Below the pieces are notes generated by a model. The model was given only the letters and a program-made list of their open reading frames with translations, searched no databases and was not told the origin of the DNA. A stretch of DNA of 16,057 bases from an uncultured Christensenellaceae bacterium (GTDB lineage: Bacteria > Bacillota > Clostridia > Christensenellales > Pumilibacteraceae). Location: NCBI GenBank assembly GCA_910587805.1, contig CAJUNM010000025.1, positions 1 to 16,057 on the forward strand, in the 5' to 3' direction. How positions within the stretch are numbered: position 1 is the first letter of the stretch; the number at the start of each line of letters is the position of its first letter. Below are positions 8,268 to 16,033 of this stretch, piece by piece. Made by a program: the position numbers and the translations under genes.

Positions 8268-8316
8268 GGCGGAGATTCTTCGCCGACGCTCATGCGCGAA
8301 GCGAAGAATCTCCGCC
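8268..8316. repeat. 16-bp perfect inverted repeat (REP-like)
   Basis: Arms GGCGGAGATTCTTCGC (8268-8283) and its exact complement (8301-8316) enclose a 17-nt loop. In the loop GCGCGAA offers an alternative partner for the TTCGC end of the left arm. It starts 15 bases after the kinase stop codon and has no clean U-tract on either strand. The GATTCTTCG core is shared with the element at 864-946, so a small dispersed palindromic repeat family is plausible. It may also stabilise the 3' end of the kinase mRNA or assist the adjacent weak terminator. Confidence 0.65.
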
Positions 8317-8330
8317 GTAATTCTCAATCC

Positions 8331-9701
8331 TCAATTCGATTGCGGAACGGAGAGCAGTATCTTAACGTTGAAAACGCCGTTATTCGCCGACAACGCCATA
8401 TCTCCGTCGTACTTATCCACTATCATTTGCACGCTTTTCATGCCGAGACCGTGATATTCCTTATTGTCCTTGGTCGTCTCGGGCAAGCCATTCTTGCCGA
8501 ACGCGATCTCGCCGTCGTAGCAGTTTTGCAGGTTTACGGCGAGCATATTCATTTGCATATGCACGTGCAATTCGATTATCTTGCGCGATTCGTCCGCGAG
8601 CTTTTGCACTGCCTCCATCGCGTTGTCGATCAGATTACCGAACAAGCCGTAAATATCCGTCACGTCCATAAACTCGAGTTTCGCGCCGTCGGCTATACAC
8701 GTGAACGTTATCTGTTCGCGGTGACATTTCAAGCTTTTTTCCGTGAGTATAACGTCCAAGTCCTCATTGCCCGTTTTGACAGACGTGTCGTAAATGTTTA
8801 TCAAATCGGTTATGTCTTTTACGTACTCGCCTTTTGCCGCCACGCTTCGGCTGATCTGATGTTTCATATCGTGGCACTTGAGATTGATCAATTCTATATT
8901 TTCTTTGGTGCGTTCGTACTGCTCGCGCTCTTGACGCAACAGCGCGCTTACGACAAACAAGTCTTGCTTTATCTTTTTCATGTCCACGAGCGACGATTGC
9001 AAGTAGAATATGAATATACAGCTCAAAATATTATAAACGTACATGAGCACGGTATACAACGGGTTATAGTTTTCGGTTATGTTGACGAGCACCGCGTGCA
9101 GGAATATATCGGCGAACAGCACAAGCCCCGACAGCGCGAAAAGCGAATTGTTCTTTATCCGAAAATCCTTCGCCGCCCAAAACTTTTTGCCGAACAGCGC
9201 GAGCACCACGGCATATACGGATATGTAAACGGCAAGGTATATCGTCGCCCAAAACACGCTCTCGCGGCTGAACACGCCCGACTCCAAACTTTGGTTGCCG
9301 TAAAGATTGAACATCACGTTTTCGTTGCGGTCGTCGAGTATCGCCGACGACAGCACCGACCCGCCCGCATAAACGATACTGAACATTTGAAAAGCGAGGT
9401 GGCGCGTAGTATACGCGCTTATGCCGCAGAACAGCAAGTTTACGAACGACTCGTTATAGCAAAGGCAGAACGCGCCGACGGCGACCGCGAACAGGCACAA
9501 AAACATAAACGACGAATACAGCGCGCCGTACGCCGCTACCGGAAACGCCGCCGCCGCACCCATGCACAGCGCGAGCGCGCCGACGCACCGCCATGCAAAA
9601 TTCGCGCGCTTTTTAAGCCGCGCGGCATAAAACATGAACGTTGCGGCAAGCTCCGCCATAAATATAAGCTTATACGCAAACAGTGCGGTCAACTCGTACA
9701 T
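8331..9701 (-). CDS. GHKL-family sensor histidine kinase (AgrC/LytTR-partner type)
   Basis: This 456-residue protein has a polytopic N-terminal half with about six or seven membrane helices between residues 6 and 236, and only short loops. A coiled-coil-like linker (about 240-272) follows. The phosphoacceptor motif is KCHDMKHQI (His277). The GHKL ATPase domain has an N-box GNLIDNAMEAV (355-365) and a G-box HGLGMKS (417-423). These are hallmarks of AgrC-like kinases that sense peptides or small extracellular ligands through the membrane domain. It lies 16 bases after the regulator stop codon with a modest GGGAAGTG ribosome site, so the two are co-transcribed. The missing large extracellular sensor domain argues against direct binding of polymeric glycan. 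The ligand is unknown. Confidence 0.9.
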   Translation of the reverse strand: MYELTALFAYKLIFMAELAATFMFYAARLKKRANFAWRCVGALALCMGAAAAFPVAAYGALYSSFMFLCLFAVAVGAFCLCYNESFVNLLFCGISAYTTRHLAFQMFSIVYAGGSVLSSAILDDRNENVMFNLYGNQSLESGVFSRESVFWATIYLAVYISVYAVVLALFGKKFWAAKDFRIKNNSLFALSGLVLFADIFLHAVLVNITENYNPLYTVLMYVYNILSCIFIFYLQSSLVDMKKIKQDLFVVSALLRQEREQYERTKENIELINLKCHDMKHQISRSVAAKGEYVKDITDLINIYDTSVKTGNEDLDVILTEKSLKCHREQITFTCIADGAKLEFMDVTDIYGLFGNLIDNAMEAVQKLADESRKIIELHVHMQMNMLAVNLQNCYDGEIAFGKNGLPETTKDNKEYHGLGMKSVQMIVDKYDGDMALSANNGVFNVKILLSVPQSN

Positions 9702-9717
9702 GATATTTCACTTCCCG

Positions 9718-10422
9718 TCAGTTTTCGCCGTTGATGTAAAGATTGAGCGCGCGAACGAACTCCGCGCGTTTCGGGCGCGAAATATGCAACGTTTCGTCGC
9801 CCACCTTTACGCAGTCGCCGGATACTTCCGAACAGAACTTTAGATTGACCAGATAGCATTGATTGCAGCACGCGAAGTTGGAACCGAGCTGCGCCTGTAT
9901 GGATTTGAGCGTACCCGTCGAGTTGATATCGCCGTGCACCGTGTGCCAAATAACGTTGTGACTGCGGATCTCCACATACTTCAGATCGGACGTATTGACG
10001 CGTTTTGAAAACGTTTTATTGCGGATATATACCGCCGAATCGCCGCTGTTTTTCAAGCGCGTGAGCGCGCGCTCGAGTTTCATTACGAAATTGTTGTACG
10101 TTGCGGGCTTGACTATAAAACTGAACGCCTCGACCTCGTATCCGCTCACCGCGCACTGCGCCATATTCGTTACGAATATGAGTATAACGTCCTTGTCCAT
10201 CATCCTAAGTCGGCGCGACGCTTCCATGCCGTTCATGTCGGGCAGTTCTATATCCATGAACACAATATCGTATTTTGCGGTATAGTTCTCCAAAAATCTC
10301 ACGGCGTTGGAAAATTCGTATACCGTAAACTGCTCGCCCGAGCTTTTTGAATACTCGTCGAGATAACTCCTGATAAGCTGCGCCGCGTCGCGCTCGTCCT
10401 CGATAATGGCTATGTTATACAA
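9718..10422 (-). CDS. LytTR-family response regulator
   Basis: This 234-residue protein has a receiver domain at about 1-120: acidic pocket IIEDE (Glu8, Asp9), phosphorylatable Asp57 in VFMDIEL, conserved Thr in FVTN and Lys in FIVKP. A LytTR DNA-binding domain follows (about 130-230, with the YVEIRSHNVIWHT and LVNLKF segments). It should bind promoter DNA when phosphorylated by the kinase encoded immediately downstream. The start codon is TTG: a GGAGG (plus 10429-10433) lies six bases upstream, and the receiver fold begins exactly at this codon. No alternative ATG occurs before residue 56. The likely targets are the neighbouring GH3 and lipoprotein promoters and perhaps its own (inference from position). 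Confidence 0.92.
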   Translation of the reverse strand: MYNIAIIEDERDAAQLIRSYLDEYSKSSGEQFTVYEFSNAVRFLENYTAKYDIVFMDIELPDMNGMEASRRLRMMDKDVILIFVTNMAQCAVSGYEVEAFSFIVKPATYNNFVMKLERALTRLKNSGDSAVYIRNKTFSKRVNTSDLKYVEIRSHNVIWHTVHGDINSTGTLKSIQAQLGSNFACCNQCYLVNLKFCSEVSGDCVKVGDETLHISRPKRAEFVRALNLYINGEN

Positions 10423-10480
10423 ATTGCGCCTCCGTCCCGCACCGCACTATTTTCCCGCCGACAAGTTCGGTAACTTTTAC

Positions 10481-10510
10481 AGTATAGCACCCCCCCCCGC
10501 CAAATGTCAA
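10481..10510 (-). promoter_or_regulatory. Promoter of the regulator-kinase operon with G9 tract in spacer
   Basis: On the minus strand a perfect -35 TTGACA (10505-10510) and a near-consensus -10 TATACT (10481-10486) are separated by 18 bases. Nine consecutive G residues (plus C9, 10490-10498) sit in the spacer. The leader is about 50 nt to the TTG start. An 18-base spacer is one above optimum, so gain or loss of single G residues by strand slippage would change promoter strength sharply. The boxes are clear; phase variation is inferred. Confidence 0.82.
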
Positions 10511-10550
10511 TACCTATTTGAGAAAATTCGCAATTATGATATTTTGCTCA

Positions 10551-10575
10551 AAAACCGTATATTATATACCGTTTT
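10551..10575. promoter_or_regulatory. 25-bp near-perfect dyad upstream of the regulator promoter
   Basis: The segment AAAACCGTATATTATATACCGTTTT is a dyad with 11 of 12 arm positions complementary (one C-C mismatch), centred at 10563. It lies 40 bases upstream of the regulator -35, a position suited to an activator site. It has the form of a dimer-binding operator rather than a terminator. LytTR proteins usually prefer direct repeats, so the binding protein may be something else. Confidence 0.45.
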
Positions 10576-10621
10576 ATCTTATTATTTAATGGGGGATAGC
10601 CGCCGAATCATTCCGAATTAC

Positions 10622-10651
10622 AAAAGACGCGGCAAACTGCCGCGTCTTTTT
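10622..10651. terminator. Strong bidirectional terminator after GH3-2
   Basis: A perfect 13-bp stem AAAAGACGCGGCA/TGCCGCGTCTTTT with a 3-nt loop begins 23 bases past the GH3-2 stop codon. The A-rich base and T-runs on both sides make it an intrinsic terminator in either direction. It isolates GH3-2 from the regulator-kinase operon. Confidence 0.92.
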
Positions 10652-10673
10652 GCTTTGCATCGTTATTCGTTCA

Positions 10674-13600
10674 TCACGCGTTAGCGCTTTCGGTATTTTG
10701 CGAAACGTCCGCGCCGTCATCATTGTTCTTCGGCTTTTTCGCGTCTTTTACGAACGCTCTGATAAGGAAGAACAACCACACGCCGCAGCCCGCGAGCACG
10801 AGCGTTTCTATGACGATCGCAAGCGGTATCCACCACTCATTGACGGTAGGCGCGACGCGCACGCTCAATTCTATCGCGTACTTGAGATCGGTCTCGCCGT
10901 CGTCGCGGAATATCGCGTTCAATTGCGAACGGTCGTAAGTGGACGCGAAATTATAGGTGTCAACGGACGTCCAGATTATGTTGCGCGCGGCGCGCTGTGC
11001 GACCGCTATCATGGTCGGATCTTTTTCGTCGATGTCGTTGAACATCGTAGTCGTATGATTAAGCCAAATATCCTGACCTGCGCGCAGACCTTGCTGGTGA
11101 TTGAACTTGCCCACTACATAGTTACTCTCGAACGAACAAATATCGGTGAGCAGCGTGCCCTTAAATCCCCATTCGTTGCGAAGTATCTGCGTGCACGTTG
11201 CGTAGTTTGCGCCCGCCCAAACGGGTCCGACGTTGTTGAACGCCGTCATTATGGCGTTGCCGCCGCCCTCTTTTACCGCTATCTCGAACACGCGCATAGC
11301 GTTCTCGCGCAGCGACTGTTCGGTAAGCCACGTATTGGTGTCGCCGGGGTTCTTGCCGTATTCGCAGCATACAAAGTGCTTCATGTAACAATAGAGGTTG
11401 TTCATCTTTGCGCCGAGTACAACATTCGCGCCGAGATTGCCCGAAAGCACCGCGTCTTCGCTGTAATACTCGAAATTGCGGTTGGTGTACGGCGAGCGGT
11501 GCAAGTTCAAACCGGGCGCATACCAACCCGAAACGTTGGTGTTTTGCGCTTCCATACCCATAAACAAGCCGATCTCGAGCAACAGCTCTTTGCTCCACGA
11601 GCAGCCCAATATAGCCTCGCTCGGCCATACCGTCCAGAGCTTTTCTATCTCTTCGGCAGCGCTTGCGCCGCCTTCCCACGAGCCTTTGAGCGCCGTGAGA
11701 TTGAAGCCCGCAGGTCCGTCGTAATCGATGTTTCTTACCTTGCCTATGGACTCGATCGCGTGCGTTTGGAACCCGCCGAAGTGGAATAGCTGTTTAAGCT
11801 CGAGCACCGACATTTGCGAAACGAGCTGCTGCCACTTCGGACTGCCGTAGTCGCTCGCAAGCTCTTGTATAAGCTCGTTATTGTATACGGGCTTTGCGTC
11901 GCCCCACTTGCCGTTGAGCTGTGCGAACGTTGCCGCAGTCCCGTCTTCGAGCGTAACGAGCTTGTGGCTCGTAGCCGCGCTGCCCGTTTCGGGCATGGTA
12001 TCCGTCTCGTACGTAGGATTCATGTACGTACGCGCGATCTTCATTTTTTCATGGTTTCTCGACGGACCTTCGGTGCGCGTTTTAGGGAACGTGCCTTTGA
12101 AATCCGCACGCGTCATGTATACGCTTCTGTCGAGACCGACGTTTGTGCCGTCTACGGATACGCCCGCGTATGCGGCGTCGCCGGTGAGACGGTTGGTCAC
12201 TTCATGTTCCGTGACGGGGTCTTTGTCTATGACGAGCGCATCGTCGCCCGAAACAGTGTACGTGATCTCCGCGCCCGCAAAATCTTTGACGGTGTGCGAA
12301 TCTGTACGCAAACTCAAAACGTAATCGCCGGGATCAAGCTCCCATGCTGTATGACCGTTTTCGTTGAGATCGTAGCAATCGTAAGACGCAAGATCATATG
12401 CCGAGAACGAAAGCGTTACGTCGCGCGTTTCGCCCGCGGGAATAAGCTCGGTCTTGGCAAAATCGATGAGATTGACGTGCGCTTTTTCTATACCGCCTTC
12501 GATATACGGCGGGGTGCTGTAAAGCTCCACTACGTCCTTGCCCGCTCGGTCGCCCTCGTTCTTGACGGATACGGTGAGCGTGATCTCGGAGTCAGCGGCA
12601 AGCGCACTGCCGGAAGCAAGCGAAATGTCTTTTATCGACCACGAAAAATCGGTATACGACAAGCCGTAGCCGAACGGATACTGTACAACGCCCTCGTAGC
12701 CCGTGCCGTAAGCTGTTCTTCCGAAAAAGCCTTCCTCGGCGGCGGTCTCGTACCACTTGTAACCGTAATATATGCCCTCGGCTTCGACCATATTGTCGGT
12801 GGTGGTAACAAGGTCGGACGCCACGTTGCGGTTATTCGCCCAAGTGGGATCGTAGTTGCTGTTATTAGGGAAGTACGGGAAAATATCCGAGGTCTTACCG
12901 GAAGGGTTGGTTTTGCCGCACAGTATCCTGCCTATAGCGTAAGCAGCCGACTGTCCGGTAAAGCCAGCCCACAAGCACGCATCGATACCGTAGCTCTGAT
13001 TTTCGAGAAAGCTTAGGTTCATTGCGTTAGCCGCATTGATAACGACTATGATGTTTTCAAACCCTGCCTCTACGCCGAGATAATTCAAAAGCTCGCCTTC
13101 CTGATCGGTAAGATCGAGATAGGTTTTATTATCGCTCTGTTTGAGCGGTATCTCGTCGATCGTTTCGCCTGCGTATCTGCCGAGCACCACAATAGCCGTA
13201 TCGGAGAATTCTTTTGCACCCGCCGCAGCGCTTTTGACTTGCGTAATAGCGGGTTCGGAAAGATTATAGCTATTGTTTCTTCTGATTTCGGTAAGACCCG
13301 CATAGAAAGTTTCCAAATCGGGATTTACCTGTAAACCCGCGTCTTTGAGCGAGCTCATCAATGTTTGCTTATACTGCGGATCTATAACGCCGGTACCGCT
13401 GCCCGCGCCGGTGACGATCCAATTTTTATCGGACGACGCCGCGCCGAAAACGTTTACTTTGGAATTTTCAGCCAACGGCAATACGGTGTTGCCGTCGTCG
13501 TCCTCTGCGTTGCGCAAGAGAACCATGCTCTCCTCGCCCGCGCGCTTTACGAGGTCGTCGCCGAGCTTGGACGAAAACTCGCCCGCCTCGGCGTCCACTT

Positions 13601-13739
13601 CCGCACCCGAGCCGCAAAGAATAGCCGTAATATTACGTCTGTAGCGAGCCGCGAAAACGGTGCCGACTATACAGATAGCAACTATCACCGCGATCGCAGC
13701 AAAGCATACGGATTTTATGATTATTTGTTTCTTTGTCAT
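10674..13739 (-). CDS. Membrane-anchored GH3 glycosidase, circularly permuted (GH3-2)
   Basis: This 1,021-residue paralogue of GH3-1 has the same reversed domain order. An N-terminal helix (about 6-31) leads to the alpha/beta-sandwich domain (about 65-330, with ESMVLLRN, GAGSGTG and GRYAGE, probable acid/base Glu192). A fibronectin-III-like domain follows (about 353-480, YPFGYGLSY), then the TIM barrel (about 635-935). The barrel carries YDGP (Asp674), APGLNLHR, KHF (787-789) and the nucleophile motif GFKGTLLTD (Asp866). A C-terminal helix (about 971-996) and a polar tail end the protein. Ile, not Trp, follows the nucleophile. It probably hydrolyses terminal beta-linked sugars outside the cell while held at both ends. 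The ATG at 13739 has AAGGAG 7 bases upstream. No convincing promoter lies in the 140-base gap to the preceding lipoprotein, so it may depend on read-through of the hairpin at 13776-13802. Substrate is not determinable. Confidence 0.92.
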   Translation of the reverse strand: MTKKQIIIKSVCFAAIAVIVAICIVGTVFAARYRRNITAILCGSGAEVDAEAGEFSSKLGDDLVKRAGEESMVLLRNAEDDDGNTVLPLAENSKVNVFGAASSDKNWIVTGAGSGTGVIDPQYKQTLMSSLKDAGLQVNPDLETFYAGLTEIRRNNSYNLSEPAITQVKSAAAGAKEFSDTAIVVLGRYAGETIDEIPLKQSDNKTYLDLTDQEGELLNYLGVEAGFENIIVVINAANAMNLSFLENQSYGIDACLWAGFTGQSAAYAIGRILCGKTNPSGKTSDIFPYFPNNSNYDPTWANNRNVASDLVTTTDNMVEAEGIYYGYKWYETAAEEGFFGRTAYGTGYEGVVQYPFGYGLSYTDFSWSIKDISLASGSALAADSEITLTVSVKNEGDRAGKDVVELYSTPPYIEGGIEKAHVNLIDFAKTELIPAGETRDVTLSFSAYDLASYDCYDLNENGHTAWELDPGDYVLSLRTDSHTVKDFAGAEITYTVSGDDALVIDKDPVTEHEVTNRLTGDAAYAGVSVDGTNVGLDRSVYMTRADFKGTFPKTRTEGPSRNHEKMKIARTYMNPTYETDTMPETGSAATSHKLVTLEDGTAATFAQLNGKWGDAKPVYNNELIQELASDYGSPKWQQLVSQMSVLELKQLFHFGGFQTHAIESIGKVRNIDYDGPAGFNLTALKGSWEGGASAAEEIEKLWTVWPSEAILGCSWSKELLLEIGLFMGMEAQNTNVSGWYAPGLNLHRSPYTNRNFEYYSEDAVLSGNLGANVVLGAKMNNLYCYMKHFVCCEYGKNPGDTNTWLTEQSLRENAMRVFEIAVKEGGGNAIMTAFNNVGPVWAGANYATCTQILRNEWGFKGTLLTDICSFESNYVVGKFNHQQGLRAGQDIWLNHTTTMFNDIDEKDPTMIAVAQRAARNIIWTSVDTYNFASTYDRSQLNAIFRDDGETDLKYAIELSVRVAPTVNEWWIPLAIVIETLVLAGCGVWLFFLIRAFVKDAKKPKNNDDGADVSQNTESANA

Positions 13740-13775
13740 TTATAACTCCTTGAAATTTAAGATTAAGGCTATAAA

Positions 13776-13802
13776 GAAGCGCCCGCAGAAAGCGAGCGCT
13801 TC
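13776..13802 (-). terminator. Intrinsic terminator or attenuator between lipoprotein and GH3-2
   Basis: An 11-bp stem GAAGCGCTCGC/GCGGGCGCTTC (one G-U wobble) with loop TTTCT lies about 78 bases after the lipoprotein stop. It is followed on the minus strand by only TTTAT. The short U-tract predicts incomplete termination. With no clear promoter downstream, it may set the lipoprotein-to-GH3 expression ratio. Confidence 0.75.
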
Positions 13803-13879
13803 CCAAATAACCGCGTTGTAACATCGGTATATCGGCTTATATTTAATTGATTTTTTTATTGCGAAATTACTTCGACAAC

Positions 13880-15937
13880 TTATGCTACGTCTTTATTGCC
13901 GAACTCCTCGTCATTGTCGGCAAACCACGGAATATAGCGTCTCATAAGCTTTTGTCTGAGCGGATTGGATTCCGAAGACAGAGCCTCGTCGAACGTTCCA
14001 GCTTGAACCGCGAGACAGAGCGAGCCCCAGCCGAACGTTATGTTCTGATCGCGAGTGTCGCTGTAGACCTGATAGCAATATCCGCCAAGCTCCGCAGTCA
14101 CGTTTTCATCCGTTTTGCGAACATCGCCGGAAGGTTTGCTTTCGGCATAAGCGGTGCCGTAGTCGAAACTCGAGAACGCCCATACGCCGAGATAACGGTT
14201 CTGAGCGGGGGTTGCGCCGTCTTCGCGAATGGTAACGTCGAACCATACGATAAACATATCTTTGAACGCGCCGTCGGTTATTTTTTCGACCTCGACGGCT
14301 GTGCCGACCGAGTAGCTCATTCCGCTCTTATACGAGGGAGAACCGTCCGTATATCCGAGACCGCCGTTGCCGACGCTCTGCGTCCAAGGATCGTTTTCTT
14401 CGGAGTCGCCTACGTTGCCGCTGTGCGCGGTGTTACGTATGCTCGGGATTCGCGTCAAAGCAAGGAAATCTTTGACTTCGTCGTCCGTATAGTTGACTGC
14501 TTGCGCATCGACGATAACGCCCATAAGAACTTTATCGTCGGCAACTTTGATCTGCGCCGATTTGACTATGGGCTTGAACTCACTGTTCATGCTGATCGTG
14601 ATCTCGTCCTCGTCGGCGTTGCAGGAAATGGAATCCAACTTAACGTCGCCGTCCCAAATGGACTCGACAGCCAAGTCGTTTATGCCTTGCTGAACGTTGA
14701 TGTCTACCGACACGTTCTGCCAGCAGAACGTAGGTTTGCAAAGTTTGCCGGTATAAAGGTCGGAATTACCCTTGTTTGCATAATCTGCCGCGGTATTGTA
14801 TGATTTGTATTCCCGCCAATCCACGCTTTCGAGCAAAGCGCTGTCGGGAATGGCAACATCGGCATTGGCAACGGAAAGCTTGATCACCTCGTTGAGTTTG
14901 GTTTCGACTGCCAACGAATTTTCGGGGCTGCTGTCGCCTGCGAAGTGCGGGTTGGCTATCTTGAAAGTGACCGTGACTTTACCCGCTTTATCGGCGGTAA
15001 GTCTGTAAAGCATCTTTCCGCCTTTGGAGAAACTGATGTGGTTCTTTTGCATCATTCCGCTCTTGGCAGGCGTACCGCCGGTCGTTTCTGTCCATTCGAG
15101 ATGATTGTAAACATAAGTTCTCATGTCTACGCGACCGCCGGTTATAGTGCAGCCGTTCTCGCCTTTATAGCAGCTCGTAATTCCCGTTTGGAGGCAGTTT
15201 TTGCCCTCGTCAATGCCGCGGTGTCCTTGAGCATCGTCACGATTGCCAAGCGCGTTTTCGTAATCCTTTTCGATAGCGGAAGTATCGGGCGCGGAATCTG
15301 CTATTTTCGCTCCGCTTGTAGCGATCTGTCCCGCTTCCGCCTCTACGAACGCGCCGTGCGAAACGGAAATGTCGAGATAGAACGTGCAACCGCCGTAGCT
15401 CATTTCAAAATGTTCGTCCGATTTGACGAGACCTACGGTTTTATAAGTTACCAATTGGTCGGTGACCTCGATGACGTCTTCCTCGTCGCCGTTTTCGAGC
15501 ACTGCCTTGATCGTCATTCCCGCGGGATTGAATAATTCGCCCGCTATGTACGACGTCTTATTGGGTTGAGTAACTATCTCGACCGATTCGACTTCGTTGG
15601 TTACTTTGATATTGACCGACGCGGTATACGATTTCTCGTCCGCTTTATATGTGATCGTTACCTTTTTGTCGGTGAGTTTGAGATTGCCCGAGGGCGAATA
15701 TGTATAATCGGTTGCGGCGAGCGCCTCCTTGCTCTCGTCGCTGTAGACTTTCGATACGACCATGCCCGCCGTATCGAATTTTTCGCCCTCCACATATTTG
15801 ATCTTAGTCGGCGCGGTTGTGACTTCTATGCCTTCCAATTCGCGCTTCGGTGTGTTATCGCAGGCAACGAGCGCAAAAAGCGACGACGCCGCAATAACCG
15901 CAGTAACGAAAAAAGAAACGATCTTTTTCGTATTCAT
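13880..15937 (-). CDS. Surface lipoprotein with two Big_3 domains and a CBM-like module
   Basis: This 685-residue protein has a signal peptide with lipobox LVAC (Cys26). Two Big_3-like Ig domains follow (about 35-113 and 116-193; the first has the Y..GE.FD..GM.V pattern). A beta-rich jelly-roll-like module at about 196-440 ends in VNVQQGINDL-type wording, like the CBM-like modules of the large lipoprotein. A beta-rich C-terminal domain (about 446-685) is one I do not recognise; it is rich in aromatic residues (VWAFSSFDYG, FGWGSLC). No catalytic motif is evident. By lipidation and context it should act outside the cell in glycan binding, paired with GH3-2 downstream. The ATG at 15937 has GGAGG 9 bases upstream. 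A closer ATG (minus-strand ATGGTATGA) opens a two-codon frame whose stop overlaps the true start. Confidence 0.85.
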   Translation of the reverse strand: MNTKKIVSFFVTAVIAASSLFALVACDNTPKRELEGIEVTTAPTKIKYVEGEKFDTAGMVVSKVYSDESKEALAATDYTYSPSGNLKLTDKKVTITYKADEKSYTASVNIKVTNEVESVEIVTQPNKTSYIAGELFNPAGMTIKAVLENGDEEDVIEVTDQLVTYKTVGLVKSDEHFEMSYGGCTFYLDISVSHGAFVEAEAGQIATSGAKIADSAPDTSAIEKDYENALGNRDDAQGHRGIDEGKNCLQTGITSCYKGENGCTITGGRVDMRTYVYNHLEWTETTGGTPAKSGMMQKNHISFSKGGKMLYRLTADKAGKVTVTFKIANPHFAGDSSPENSLAVETKLNEVIKLSVANADVAIPDSALLESVDWREYKSYNTAADYANKGNSDLYTGKLCKPTFCWQNVSVDINVQQGINDLAVESIWDGDVKLDSISCNADEDEITISMNSEFKPIVKSAQIKVADDKVLMGVIVDAQAVNYTDDEVKDFLALTRIPSIRNTAHSGNVGDSEENDPWTQSVGNGGLGYTDGSPSYKSGMSYSVGTAVEVEKITDGAFKDMFIVWFDVTIREDGATPAQNRYLGVWAFSSFDYGTAYAESKPSGDVRKTDENVTAELGGYCYQVYSDTRDQNITFGWGSLCLAVQAGTFDEALSSESNPLRQKLMRRYIPWFADNDEEFGNKDVA

Positions 15938-16033
15938 ACCATTTTACCTCCAAAATAATTTTTATAAAACCGAACCGACATGATATTCAAAGCCGACTAT
16001 AAATAAAAGGGCGACCCGATTAAATATGAAATT

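Noticed and set aside
934..9734. Long open frames on the plus strand opposite the GH3, lipoprotein and kinase genes, for example 934-2292, 2395-4572, 4683-7859 and 8292-9734.
   Set aside because: They are antisense to genes with clear motifs, have Arg/Val-rich, low-complexity translations without recognisable domains, and lack convincing ribosome sites.
10650..15958. Plus-strand frames opposite GH3-2 and the first lipoprotein (10650-11789, 11814-13016, 13847-14803, 14945-15535).
   Set aside because: They are shadows of the minus-strand genes, with no motif, signal peptide or ribosome site of their own.
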